Source: Bacillota bacterium
GTDB lineage: Bacteria; Bacillota; Clostridia; Christensenellales; Aristaeellaceae
NCBI GenBank assembly: GCA_023413135.1
Contig: JAEZQK010000004.1
Location: 22,956 to 86,955 of the forward strand
Direction: 5' to 3'
Length of the DNA stretch: 64,000 bases
Shown: positions 1-8,291 of the stretch, piece by piece
Numbering within the stretch: position 1 is the stretch's first letter
Layout: each line of letters starts with the position of its first letter
Notes under the pieces: model-generated
Databases searched by the model: none
Seen by the model: the letters and a program-made list of their open reading frames with translations, nothing else
What the model was told of the DNA's origin: nothing
Translations under genes and position numbers: made by a program

Positions 1-767
1 AATTTGCGATTATCTATCTCATCCTGCGGTCTTTCGCTCATCAGCGATTTATTAGCAGCAGTATTGTCAGAAACACTAAATAAGGCGGCCAATGGTTTCC
101 TCATAAGCTTTGCCGCTCTGAATGCTACAGCTGTTTCCATATCAACGGTATTACATCCCATACTGATAATTCGGTCCATATGAGCAAATTGAGCAAAGAT
201 CGTGTCAGTGCAGAACGTCTTGCCCATATGCCATTTGATGTGATTTTCTTTGCAGATATTCTCCGTTTCTTTTGTAAGCCGCCTGAGCAGGGACGTATCG
301 GGATATGCTTTTTCGCCAAAAACATCTGAATCGAGTTGGTCAGAGGCTATGTATCGGCTTGCACCATCACCACAGATTGAATATTCCGGAATAACAATAT
401 CACCTATGCCTATACTGCTATCCAAAGCGCCAACGGAACTAATAAAAATGATATTTTTACAATTTGAGATACCCAAAGACAGTAAAGCATCCATGAGTAC
501 AGGTGCGCCGAATCCTGTTTTGATATAGGTGATTTCTATATTATCGTTTTTTATATTCCACACTTTATAGGAGGCAAACAATGTTCCCGATGAACTGATA
601 AGCTCCGCTTTGCCAAGGCCGGGCACCTTTTCCGGCCCCCATCCCGGTGTAATTACAACATGCTCTTGAATCTTTTTTGAGGCAATTCCCAATACATGAA
701 GACATATATCCTCATTCGTAGAAGCGCCAAAACGCTTTATGCCCGAAATCAAGTCGTTGTAATCCAA
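1..767 (-). CDS. nucleoside phosphorylase, PNP/UDP family (3' end cut by window)
   Basis: The product should cleave nucleosides with phosphate to a free base and ribose-1-phosphate, in the cytoplasm. The reading frame is open from a TTG at 767 to the window edge, and AGGAGG at 775-780 sets that start at good spacing. Visible family motifs are ITPGWGPEKV near the N-terminus, the phosphate-loop region FISSVGALDSSIGIGDIVIP, and the nucleoside-binding stretch GCNTVDMETAVAF with the META glutamate. About 255 codons are present, close to the family's full length, so only the last few residues are missing. The gene is more AT-rich than its neighbours. Purine versus uridine specificity cannot be decided from what is seen. 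Confidence 0.85.
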   Translation of the reverse strand, partial: MDYNDLISGIKRFGASTNEDICLHVLGIASKKIQEHVVITPGWGPEKVPGLGKAELISSSGTLFASYKVWNIKNDNIEITYIKTGFGAPVLMDALLSLGISNCKNIIFISSVGALDSSIGIGDIVIPEYSICGDGASRYIASDQLDSDVFGEKAYPDTSLLRRLTKETENICKENHIKWHMGKTFCTDTIFAQFAHMDRIISMGCNTVDMETAVAFRAAKLMRKPLAALFSVSDNTAANKSLMSERPQDEIDNRK

Positions 768-851
768 CTTACAACCTCCTGTATCGGCTTGATACCTCTA
801 ATTTTAACGACCGATTCCAATTATACAGTATGCATCTTGAGCAGTAAAGCA

Positions 852-927
852 AACCCGGCTTGCTTTACAAACCGGGCAGCTTTTTGACAATTTGATGCCG
901 GGAAAACGAAACCTCGTTTTCCCGGCA
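852..927 (-). terminator. hairpin cluster downstream of the amt-PII gene
   Basis: A perfect 14-bp inverted repeat (896-909 with 914-927, four-base loop) follows the amt-PII stop codon at 934. A second, weaker stem (CCCGGCTT at 853-860 with AAACCGGG at 868-875) lies beyond it and is followed on the plus strand by CTTTTTG. The first stem has no strong U-tract on the minus strand, so it may act mainly as a 3' stabilising hairpin. Confidence 0.55.
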
Positions 928-933
928 CCTTGA

Positions 934-2697
934 CTACTCTACATCTTGCAGCGCGTTGTACCCTTCCTCACCGGTGCGGACCTTGACGACATTCTCCACA
1001 TCGTACACAAAGATTTTGCCGTCGCCGATATGCCCGGTGTAAAGCACCTTCTTGGCGGTTTCGATCAGGGTGCGGACAGGCACCTTGCATACCACGATGT
1101 CCACCTGGATCTTGGGCAGCAGATCTAATTCCACAGCAACACCGCGGTAGTATTCAGGCTTGCCCTTTTGCATGCCGCAGCCCAATACCTGGGTGACGGT
1201 CATGCCGGTGATGCCTATGCTCTCCATGGCGGTTTTTAACGCATCAAACCTGCTTTGCTTGGTGATGATGGTGACCTTTGTCATCTTCACGTCGGAGCTG
1301 AGGGGCTTCTTTTCAGTAGACAGCACCACAGGCACCGCCTCGTCCGGGGAGACGGAAGGCATTTCTGCCGTTACGGAGGGCATGCCGGTGGGCAGCATGG
1401 CGCCGACCACGGGAGCGGGCATGAAGTCGGCATAAGCGGACGCCAGGCCGTGCTCCTCTATATCCAGGCCAACGATTTCTTCCTCGGCAGAAACACGCAG
1501 GCCAATAGTCTTTTTCAACAGGAAGAAGACGATGGTCATAGCAACGATTACATAGGCGGCCACGGAGAAGACGCCCAGCGCCTGGGTGCCCAGCACCTCA
1601 AAGCCGCCGCCGTAGAACAGGCCGTTTTTGCCGAAGGATCCCACATCCGCCCTGGCAAACAAGCCCACCAGCAGCGTGCCCAGGCCGCCGCAGATGCCGT
1701 GTACGCCAATGGCGCCCACCGGATCGTCGATCTTGAGCTTCTTATCGATAAACTCAATGCCGAACACTACAGCGAAGGCAGCGATCAGGCCGATGAAGAA
1801 AGCGCCCACCGGATCCACCGCGTCGCAGCCGGCTGTGATGGCCACCAGGCCTGCCAGAGAGCCGTTTAACGTCATGGACACATCCGGCTTTTTATAGCGG
1901 ATCCAGGTGATGACAAGTACCACAACAGTGGCGGTGGCGGCAGCCAGGTTGGTGGTTACAAAGATGTTGCTCATGGAGGCAAGCACATTATCGCCCGTAG
2001 CGGATACGGTGGAACCGCCGTTGAAGCCGAACCAGCAGAACCACAGGATGAACACGCCCAGCGCGCCCAGCGTAATGCTGTGGCCCAGGATAGCCTTGGG
2101 CTTGCCATCCTTGTCATACTTGCCGATGCGGGGCCCCAGCATGGCGGAGCCTACCAAGGCTGCCAAACCGCCCACCATGTGCACGGCGGTGGACCCGGCA
2201 AAATCATGGAAGCCCTTTTCGGCCAGCCAGCCGCCGCCCCAGATCCAGTGGCCGGAGATGGGATAGATCACCAGGCTGATGATGCCGCTGTACAGGCAAT
2301 AAGTGAGGAACTTCGTGCGTTCCGCCATGGCACCGGAAACGATGGTGGCGGCGGTGGCGCAGAACACCGTCTGGAAGATAATGAAGGCGGGAGTGGGAAA
2401 GGTGAAGGGGCCGTATTCGCCCCGGATGAGAAGATCGATGGAGCCGATGATTCCGCCATGATCCTTGCCAAACATGAGTCCAAAACCAAGCGCCCAGAAT
2501 ACGATGGTTCCAATGGCAAAGTCCAGCAGGTTTTTCATGATGATGTTGCCGGCGTTCTTTGCCCTGGTGAAGCCGGTCTCCACCATGGCAAAACCGGCCT
2601 GCATGAAGAATACCAGCACGGCGCCCAATAGCACCCAGATGGTATCCACCGAGGAGAATTTTTCGACAACTTCGGTAACGACGTTTGTGATCTCCAT
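934..2697 (-). CDS. amt: ammonium transporter with C-terminal PII signalling domain (Amt-GlnB fusion)
   Basis: This is an 11-TM ammonium channel (about residues 15-405) joined through a Pro-rich linker (about 425-470) to a complete PII domain (about 472-587). The channel's paired pore histidines are H173 (STAVHMVGG) and H333 (GVHGICGG). The PII part has the ITGMTVTQV start, a T-loop with MQKGKPEYYRG, and the C-terminal signature TGHIGDGKIFVYDVENVVKVRTGEE. In E. coli numbering the uridylylated Tyr51 is Val here (residue 522), while Tyr46 is kept, so classical uridylylation is unlikely. In most bacteria GlnK is a separate protein that plugs the channel; a covalent plug implies control by direct ligand binding. 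It lies 135 bases downstream of glnN, with a hairpin between. RBS AAGGAGG precedes the ATG. Confidence 0.93.
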   Translation of the reverse strand: MEITNVVTEVVEKFSSVDTIWVLLGAVLVFFMQAGFAMVETGFTRAKNAGNIIMKNLLDFAIGTIVFWALGFGLMFGKDHGGIIGSIDLLIRGEYGPFTFPTPAFIIFQTVFCATAATIVSGAMAERTKFLTYCLYSGIISLVIYPISGHWIWGGGWLAEKGFHDFAGSTAVHMVGGLAALVGSAMLGPRIGKYDKDGKPKAILGHSITLGALGVFILWFCWFGFNGGSTVSATGDNVLASMSNIFVTTNLAAATATVVVLVITWIRYKKPDVSMTLNGSLAGLVAITAGCDAVDPVGAFFIGLIAAFAVVFGIEFIDKKLKIDDPVGAIGVHGICGGLGTLLVGLFARADVGSFGKNGLFYGGGFEVLGTQALGVFSVAAYVIVAMTIVFFLLKKTIGLRVSAEEEIVGLDIEEHGLASAYADFMPAPVVGAMLPTGMPSVTAEMPSVSPDEAVPVVLSTEKKPLSSDVKMTKVTIITKQSRFDALKTAMESIGITGMTVTQVLGCGMQKGKPEYYRGVAVELDLLPKIQVDIVVCKVPVRTLIETAKKVLYTGHIGDGKIFVYDVENVVKVRTGEEGYNALQDVE

Positions 2698-2764
2698 GAT
2701 GCCTTCCTCCTTATAATCAGTCTCGCGTTAGTAGCGGGAGCCGCGGGATCTTTTATACGCAAAA

Positions 2765-2792
2765 GCGTGCATGCAGTTTCCCGCATGCACGC
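2765..2792 (-). terminator. hairpin between glnN and amt-PII
   Basis: A perfect 10-bp inverted repeat GCGTGCATGC / GCATGCACGC with an 8-base loop follows glnN. On the minus strand it is followed by TTTTGCG. It probably gives partial termination or 3'-end protection, letting some readthrough into amt-PII. No convincing separate promoter for amt-PII was seen in this gap. Confidence 0.6.
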
Positions 2793-2832
2793 CTTTGTGC
2801 ACATATGGGATATGAAGTTATAAGAAAAGAAA

Positions 2833-4920
2833 TCAGATGTTGAACAGCAGGTCGCCGTAGGTGGGGAACGGCCAGAAATCCTTGGAGACGATGGTCTCCA
2901 GCTCATCGGCCACGGCCCGAAGCTCCGCCATGGCGGGCACCAGCTTGTCACGGCTGTGGGTGGCGTGCGTAAGGAGTTCGCCAAAACCGTTATCGGTCAT
3001 GGCGTTGGCCAGCGCTTCGATCTTGGCGGAGAGAGAATCGGTCAGAAAGGCAAGCTTGCTCAAAAGCGCTTCCTCGCAGGCAAGGGCCAGGGAGGGGATC
3101 AACGCTTTCTTGGCGATGGCCGTGTCGGCTACGGACTTGCTATAAGCAAGCACCGCGGGCAGGATATCCTTGCGGGCGATATCCAGCATAGTGAAGGCTT
3201 CGATGCTGATAACCTTCACATAGCCTTCCAGCAGGATGTCATAGCGGCTGTGCATTTCCGTTTCGCTGAACACCTTGTGGGAGGTAAAGAGCTTGATGTT
3301 CTTTTCCTTTACAAAGTAAGGCAGTGCCGCCACCGTGGAAGTCAGGTTGAGCAGCCCGCGCTTTTCGGCCTCCGTCACCCATTCGGCGGCATAGTTGTTG
3401 CCGTTGAAAATGATGCGCTTGTGCTCCTTGAGTTCCTTCACGATCAGCTCGTTCAGCGCGGCGGTGAAATCCTTGGCGCCTTCCAGCGCTTCGGAGAATT
3501 GCTTAAGGGACTCGGCCACGATGGTATTCAATACGATGTTCGGGCCGCTGACGGAGAAGGAGGAACCCAGCATGCGGAATTCAAACTTGTTGCCGGTGAA
3601 GGCAAAGGGCGAGGTGCGGTTGCGGTCGGTGGTATCCTTGGGCAGCGGGGGCAGCACATCCACGCCGATGGTCATTTCCGTTTTCCTGCGGCTGTTGTAG
3701 GGGTTGCCGGTGGTCAGGGATTCCACGATGTCGGTGAGCTCTTCGCCCAGGAACACGGATACGATGGCCGGCGGCGCTTCATTGGCGCCCAGACGGTGAT
3801 CATTGCCGGCGCTGGCCACGGAAACACGGAGCACATCCTGGTGCTCATCCACGGCCTTGATGACCGCCGCCAGGAAGAGCAGGAACTGGGCGTTTTCATA
3901 GGGCGTCTGGCCCGGCTCCAGCAGGTTCATGCCGGTGTTGGTGGACATGGACCAGTTGTTGTGCTTGCCCGAGCCGTTGACCCCGGCAAAGGGCTTTTCA
4001 TGAAGCAGGCAGGTCAAGCCATAGCGGGCGGCGACTTTCTTCATCATCTCCATGGCAAGCTGGTTGTGGTCGGAAGCCACGTTGGTGATGGAGAAAATGG
4101 GGGCCAGCTCATGCTGTGCGGGAGCCACCTCGTTATGCTCCGTCTTGGCCAGCACGCCCAGCTTCCAAAGCTCCTCGTTCAAATCGTCCATAAAGGCTTG
4201 AATGCGGGGCTTGATGGCGCCGAAGTAATGGTCTTCCAGTTCCTGGCCCTTGGGCGGCTTGGCGCCAAAGAGCGTCCTGCCGGTGTAGATCAGGTCGCGG
4301 CGCTTTTCATACAGCGCCTTGTCGATAAGGAAATATTCCTGCTCCGGGCCCACGGTGGAGAACACGTGGTCCACATCCTCATGGCCAAAGAGCTTCAAAA
4401 TGCGAACCGCCTGCTTGGAGAGCACTTCCATGGAACGAAGAAGCGGGGTTTTCTTGTCCAGCGCCTCACCGCCGTAGGAGCAGAACGCAGTGGGGATGCA
4501 CAAAATCTTGTCCTTGATGAAGGCGTAGGAAGTCGGATCCCAGGCGGTGTAGCCGCGTGCTTCGAAAGTGGCTCGCAGTCCGCCGGAGGGGAAGGAGGAG
4601 GCATCCGGCTCGCCCTTGATCAGTTCCTTGCCGCTGAACTCCAGGATCACGCTGCCGCCCTTGACGGGGGAGATGAAGCTGTCGTGCTTTTCGGCGGTGA
4701 TGCCGGTCATGGGCTGGAACCAGTGGGTGTAGTGGGTGGCGCCCTTTTCCACGGCCCAGTCCTTCATGGCGTTGGCAACAACATTGGCTACCTGCGGGTC
4801 CAGGGGCTTGCCCTCATCGATCGTCTTTTGCAAGGCGCGGTACGTTTCCTTGGGCAGGCGTGCCCGCATGATAGCATCATTGAATACCATGCTGCCGAAA
4901 AGCTCCGTCACATTCGCCAT
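2833..4920 (-). CDS. glnN: glutamine synthetase type III
   Basis: This enzyme makes glutamine from glutamate, ammonium and ATP. At 695 aa it has the GSIII size, far longer than the roughly 440 aa type I enzyme. Typical GSIII stretches are the N-terminal LFGSMVFNDAIMRARLP, the ATHYTHWFQPMTG block, FPSGGLRATFEARGYTAWD, and the catalytic region NEVAPAQHELAPIF followed by HEKPFAGVNGSGKHNNWS. The start ATG at 4920 has TAGGAGG at a good distance. It is the first gene after a strong promoter and a leader carrying an intrinsic terminator (5021-5070), which suggests control by attenuation. A type I enzyme is encoded divergently next door, so the organism has two unrelated glutamine synthetases side by side, together with an ammonium channel. 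Confidence 0.95.
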   Translation of the reverse strand: MANVTELFGSMVFNDAIMRARLPKETYRALQKTIDEGKPLDPQVANVVANAMKDWAVEKGATHYTHWFQPMTGITAEKHDSFISPVKGGSVILEFSGKELIKGEPDASSFPSGGLRATFEARGYTAWDPTSYAFIKDKILCIPTAFCSYGGEALDKKTPLLRSMEVLSKQAVRILKLFGHEDVDHVFSTVGPEQEYFLIDKALYEKRRDLIYTGRTLFGAKPPKGQELEDHYFGAIKPRIQAFMDDLNEELWKLGVLAKTEHNEVAPAQHELAPIFSITNVASDHNQLAMEMMKKVAARYGLTCLLHEKPFAGVNGSGKHNNWSMSTNTGMNLLEPGQTPYENAQFLLFLAAVIKAVDEHQDVLRVSVASAGNDHRLGANEAPPAIVSVFLGEELTDIVESLTTGNPYNSRRKTEMTIGVDVLPPLPKDTTDRNRTSPFAFTGNKFEFRMLGSSFSVSGPNIVLNTIVAESLKQFSEALEGAKDFTAALNELIVKELKEHKRIIFNGNNYAAEWVTEAEKRGLLNLTSTVAALPYFVKEKNIKLFTSHKVFSETEMHSRYDILLEGYVKVISIEAFTMLDIARKDILPAVLAYSKSVADTAIAKKALIPSLALACEEALLSKLAFLTDSLSAKIEALANAMTDNGFGELLTHATHSRDKLVPAMAELRAVADELETIVSKDFWPFPTYGDLLFNI

Positions 4921-5020
4921 AATGATTGCCTCCTACAATTCGTGTTCCGCTTATCGTGCGGATGGATATTTCCAAAAGCGTTTTGAAATCGCCGGTTGCC
5001 ACATGAAACCGGCGGTTCCT

Positions 5021-5070
5021 AAAAAATGAGACAAGGGTGCTGCGAGTTGCCTCACAGCGCCCTTGCTGTA
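5021..5070 (-). promoter_or_regulatory. glnN leader attenuator: terminator overlapped by an alternative hairpin
   Basis: A 15-bp stem (arms 5051-5065 and 5032-5046, GCAA tetraloop, one or two G-U pairs) followed by TTTTTT at 5021-5026 is a textbook intrinsic terminator, only a few bases after the predicted RNA start and about 100 bases before the glnN ATG. An alternative 6-bp hairpin (TACAGC / GCTGTG, 5053-5070) with hexaloop AAGGGC uses the same 5' arm, so the two structures exclude each other. The hexaloop has A at position 1 and G at position 4, as described for ANTAR target RNAs, and an ANTAR gene lies 2 kb away. Only one such hairpin is present; known ANTAR targets have two. Confidence 0.65.
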
Positions 5071-5078
5071 TGGGGAGC

Positions 5079-5107
5079 AGTATAACCTTTCCACGCTAAA
5101 ATGTCAA
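5079..5107 (-). promoter_or_regulatory. sigma-A promoter of glnN
   Basis: On the minus strand TTGACA (5102-5107) is separated by 17 bases from TATACT (5079-5084). This near-consensus promoter would start RNA at about 5072, directly before the leader hairpins. Confidence 0.85.
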
Positions 5108-5432
5108 TCCTTTTTCAGTCGTATCTAAATGTTTTTTTAGGTTCCAGTTATTTTGCAGCAGGAATCAAAAATGAATTTGTGGAACGGAATACTGCACCTC
5201 CAAAAACTCTTGCGCATTGAAAGGATTCAGATTTCACCGAAAGACCTGCGCCTGATTCAAATCTTTAGTACAGGCATCCTTGTTGCGGAACAGATTTTTG
5301 CATGAATTACCATCCTATATTGCAAAAGTTCAAACCGTCCAAAACACTGCACGTCCAGAACCGGCTCCCTTGCCGCGCATCCATAAACATCAAAAAAACT
5401 GCTGGAGGGAGTAGAAATACACATAGAGCGTA

Positions 5433-5441
5433 TGCTATAAT
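5433..5441 (+). promoter_or_regulatory. extended -10 promoter of the type I glutamine synthetase gene
   Basis: TGCTATAAT at 5433-5441 is a perfect extended -10 element about 50 bases before the start codon. The -35 region is poor, as is usual for extended -10 promoters. The rest of the divergent spacer between about 5110 and 5430 shows no gene or other clear element. Confidence 0.6.
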
Positions 5442-5493
5442 ACGGGCCATCCAAGGACGGCCTTGCGAACCGTCAATGAAGGAGGCGCGAGCC

Positions 5494-6798
5494 ATGAACA
5501 TTACCCAGCAGGAAGTCATCCGCTTTGTGGAGGAGAACGATGTCAAATTCATCCGCCTGGCCTTTTGCGATCTGTATGGCCGGCTGAAAAACATCTCCAT
5601 CCAGCCCGGGGAATTGAACCGCGCCTTCCTAAGCGGCATCCCCTTTGATGCTGCGGCGGTGAGAGGTTTTTCCGGCGTTGCGGGCGGGGATTTGCATTTG
5701 GTTCCCGATCCCACCACGCTGTCGGTGTTGCCCTGGCGGCCCCAGTCGGGCCGGGTGATCCGCATGTTCTGCGACTTGACATATCCCGATGGCAGCCCCT
5801 ATGAAAGCTACGGCCGGGCGGTACTGCGCCGTGCGGTGGAAAAGGCGGCGGCCACCGGTTATTCTATGCACGTGGCGGCCAAGTGCGAGTTTTATCTGTT
5901 TGAGGCCGACGAAAAGGGACATATCACTTTAACGCCCCAGGACAGGGCGGGGTATATGGATGTGGCCCCCTATGACAAGGGCGAAAACGTGCGCCGGGAG
6001 ATTTGCCTTACGCTGGAGGCCATGCACATCCAGCCCGAGTCCTCCCACCATGAGCAGGGCCCGGGGCAGAACGAGATCGACTTCCGTCACGCCGACGCTT
6101 TAACCGCCGCCGACCAATTGGTGGCATTCAAGGATGTGGTGCGCTCTATCGCCGCCCAAAACGGGCTGTGCGCCTCCTTCCTGCCCAAGCCCCTTTTGGA
6201 CAAGAACGGCAACGGTCAGCACGTGAACCTTTTCCTCTTTAAGGATGGGGAGAATATCTTCCAGCGTACGGGAAACGAGCTGAGCGATGACGCCCGCTAT
6301 GCCATAGGCGGCATTCTGCGCCGGGTGAAAGAGTTCACGCTGTTCTGCAATCCCCTGCCCAACAGCTATCACCGCCTGGGCGGGTTAGGCGCGCCCGGCT
6401 TTTTGAGCTGGTCCTTGGGCAACCGCTCCCACCTGATCCGTATTCCCGCCGCCTGGGGGCAAGACGCCCGCATGGAGCTGCGCTCCCCCGACCCGGCCAC
6501 CAACCCCTATCTGCTGTTTACTTTACTTCTGGAAGCGGCGTTGGAAGGCATCCAAAACAAGGTGGAGCCTGGCCCGGCCCTTTCAGGTTCTATCGACAGA
6601 TCAAATCCCGGCCCTTCCCTTGTGCGTTTGCCTAAAGACCTGGGCGAAGCCATCGCTCTGGCCAAGGAAAGTGCGTTTTTGAAAGCGGTACTGCCCAAAA
6701 CGACGCTGGACGCCTATATCATGGAAAAGGATCGGATCTTTAAGAACTGGCAGGAAGACCCTCAGCAGGTATTCCAAAGTCACTTTGAAACCATCTGA
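5494..6798 (+). CDS. glnA: glutamine synthetase type I
   Basis: The product forms glutamine from glutamate and ammonium using ATP and works as a dodecamer. The ATG at 5494 is preceded by AAGGAGG at ideal spacing; the upstream in-frame ATGs at 5302 and 5476 lack a site. The resulting 434 aa fit type I. Recognisable parts are the N-terminal domain LAFCDLYGRLKNISI, the substrate-site block CEFYLFE, the ammonium/glutamate region SSHHEQGPGQNEIDF, the ATP loop NGNGQHVNLFLF, and NSYHRLGG followed by MELRSPDPATNPYLLF. It is co-transcribed with the ANTAR gene (23-base gap). A gamma-glutamyl-amine ligase of the same fold cannot be fully excluded, but the nitrogen neighbourhood favours glutamine synthetase. 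Confidence 0.9.
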   Translation: MNITQQEVIRFVEENDVKFIRLAFCDLYGRLKNISIQPGELNRAFLSGIPFDAAAVRGFSGVAGGDLHLVPDPTTLSVLPWRPQSGRVIRMFCDLTYPDGSPYESYGRAVLRRAVEKAAATGYSMHVAAKCEFYLFEADEKGHITLTPQDRAGYMDVAPYDKGENVRREICLTLEAMHIQPESSHHEQGPGQNEIDFRHADALTAADQLVAFKDVVRSIAAQNGLCASFLPKPLLDKNGNGQHVNLFLFKDGENIFQRTGNELSDDARYAIGGILRRVKEFTLFCNPLPNSYHRLGGLGAPGFLSWSLGNRSHLIRIPAAWGQDARMELRSPDPATNPYLLFTLLLEAALEGIQNKVEPGPALSGSIDRSNPGPSLVRLPKDLGEAIALAKESAFLKAVLPKTTLDAYIMEKDRIFKNWQEDPQQVFQSHFETI

Positions 6799-6821
6799 TA
6801 TTCTTCGGTGGGAAAGAAGGG

Positions 6822-7403
6822 ATGACGTTGGAAGGATTGACGCTGTTGGTAGGCAGTTCGGAAAAAAGCCAGGCGCTTTTGCAAACGCTGCTGAGCGGAA
6901 CGGGCTTCAACCAGTGCTCCCTGGCGCAAAACGGTGCGGAAGCGCGGCGGATGCTTAATCAGGGCGAGTATGCCCTGACGGTCATCAATACGCCTTTGAC
7001 CGACGAGCCGGGCATTGATTTGGCCGTCAAAACGGCCCAAAGCACATTGTCTGGTGTGATATTATTGGTGAAGGCCGAGATGGCCGACGCCATTAGCCAG
7101 AAGGTGGAAGAAAGCGGCGTGCTGGTCGTGGCAAAGCCGGTGGCCAGGCAGCTGTTTGACCAGGCGCTCAGGCTTTCCATGACGGCCAGGAACCGAATGC
7201 TGATGCTGCAAAACCAAAACGAAAAGCTGCAAAAGAAGATCGAGGAAATGCGCATGGTGGACAGGGCCAAGTGCGCCCTCATCCAATACCTGCGCATGAC
7301 GGAGCAGCAGGCCCACCGCCATATCGAAAAGCAGGCCATGGATACGAGGCAGACAAAGATGCAGGTGGCGAGGGATATCGTAAATACATATGAGATGCTG
7401 TAG
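6822..7403 (+). CDS. ANTAR-domain RNA-binding regulator with degenerate receiver
   Basis: 193 aa. The N-terminal half (about 1-115) resembles a response-regulator receiver, but the phosphate-accepting Asp is Asn (ALTVINTPL) and the acidic pair at the first strand is missing (LLVGSSEKS), while the conserved Lys remains (VVAKPV). It is therefore a pseudo-receiver. A coiled coil (about 118-140, LQNQNEKLQKKIEEM) leads to the ANTAR three-helix domain (about 140-193), with the typical AKCALIQYLRMTEQQAHRHI and AMDTRQTKMQVARDIV. ANTAR proteins bind paired hexaloop hairpins in leader RNAs and prevent termination, often in nitrogen genes. It lies in an operon with glnA, and the nearby glnN leader is an attractive target. 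A GGGAAAGAAGGG site precedes the ATG. Confidence 0.88.
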   Translation: MTLEGLTLLVGSSEKSQALLQTLLSGTGFNQCSLAQNGAEARRMLNQGEYALTVINTPLTDEPGIDLAVKTAQSTLSGVILLVKAEMADAISQKVEESGVLVVAKPVARQLFDQALRLSMTARNRMLMLQNQNEKLQKKIEEMRMVDRAKCALIQYLRMTEQQAHRHIEKQAMDTRQTKMQVARDIVNTYEML

Positions 7404-7410
7404 CATTTCG

Positions 7411-7442
7411 AGGAAATGGCTTTGCCATTTCCTTGGTTTTTT
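7411..7442 (+). terminator. terminator of the glnA-ANTAR operon
   Basis: A perfect 10-bp stem AGGAAATGGC / GCCATTTCCT (7411-7420 and 7424-7433, 3-base loop) is followed by TTGGTTTTTT. It lies directly after the ANTAR stop codon. Confidence 0.85.
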
Positions 7443-7911
7443 GCATGATTTCCTTGTGAGCTTTGCTCACCATCCTTCGCTACGCTTGCAAATCTCATGG
7501 CCAGGAAATCGTGTAAGGAATGCTTGCTCCGCAAGCGCCCCGCCCGGCTGGCAAAGCCAGCCGAGACGATTTCAAACGAGGGAGCCTCGGCCCCCTCGTT
7601 GCTCCCCCAAGTCGATAGGCACTACACAGCTTCTTAGCATTTTCCGTTGATGCACGTGTCTTCTTCCGGCATACCGATGGCGGATTTCTACGGGCGAACA
7701 CAGTTCGCCCCTACGCCGTAAAGAGTTTGTTGGGTGTGCTTCCGGCTGTTATACGCCCGGGTAGAGAAGCCAGTAAACCCCCATCAAATGTAGGGGCGAA
7801 CTGTGTTCGCCAGCCTGCACCGCCTAGCACCAGCACCGTTTAACGTTATCATTCGCCGGCTATTAAGCCGAATGATTTCTGCATACATGATTTGAAACAG
7901 TATCGGAACGA
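7443..7911. repeat. repeat-rich gap with inverted GTAGGGGCGAAC elements
   Basis: No gene was found here. The stretch contains several short palindromes, for example CCGGCTGG / CCAGCCG around 7546-7563 and a CGAGGG / CCCTCG stem around 7577-7600. TACGGGCGAACACAGTTCGCCCCTAC (7689-7714) has an inverted partner at 7790-7811. The same 26-base arm recurs exactly at 27761-27786, also with an inverted partner about 60 bases away, which suggests a small non-coding mobile element. Confidence 0.6.
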
Positions 7912-7925
7912 CAAGGAGGAAATCT

Positions 7926-8291
7926 ATGAAATTCGCCGGAGTATGCCTTATCGCGGAGCACACCCCCACCCTGGCCAAATTCTATCAGGCGCTGCTTCAA
8001 GCGGAAGGCCACTGGGAAGGGGAAGATCATGTGGATTTCCCCGGCGGGGGGATCACCATTTTCTCCGTCAAAGGCATGGAAGAAATGGCTCCCGGCTGCA
8101 TGGCAGGCGCGGGCAGCGGCAAAACCGTGCTGTCCTTTGATGTTCCGGATGTGGATGCACTGCTGGACACGCTGCATGACCTGGGCGCCCAAGTCGTCAA
8201 GCCTCCACAGACCCATCCCTGGGGCTCTAAAAGCGTGTGGATCAAAGACCCGGAGGGGAATATCCTCAGCCTGCGCTGCCCGGCCAAGTAG
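7926..8291 (+). CDS. VOC (glyoxalase/bleomycin resistance) superfamily protein
   Basis: 121 aa, one vicinal-oxygen-chelate unit built of two beta-alpha-beta-beta-beta modules. It begins MKFAGVCLIAEHTPTLAKFY, has the central FDVPDVDALLDTLHDLGAQV linker, and ends with the family's characteristic GSKSVWIKDPEGNILSLRC. Members bind a metal and act as dioxygenases, isomerases or drug-binding proteins; the substrate cannot be read from sequence. AAGGAGG lies 8 bases before the ATG. The stop codon abuts the end of the convergent acetyltransferase gene, with no room for a terminator between them. Confidence 0.88.
   Translation: MKFAGVCLIAEHTPTLAKFYQALLQAEGHWEGEDHVDFPGGGITIFSVKGMEEMAPGCMAGAGSGKTVLSFDVPDVDALLDTLHDLGAQVVKPPQTHPWGSKSVWIKDPEGNILSLRCPAK

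Noticed and set aside
2956..4986. 676-codon open frame on the plus strand
   Set aside because: It is exactly antisense to glnN, which has strong family motifs; the frame is a by-product of GC-rich codon use and its translation is low-complexity.
4921..5110. Glutamine riboswitch before glnN
   Set aside because: The terminator and hexaloop hairpin do not show the known glutamine aptamer core; attenuation is better supported.
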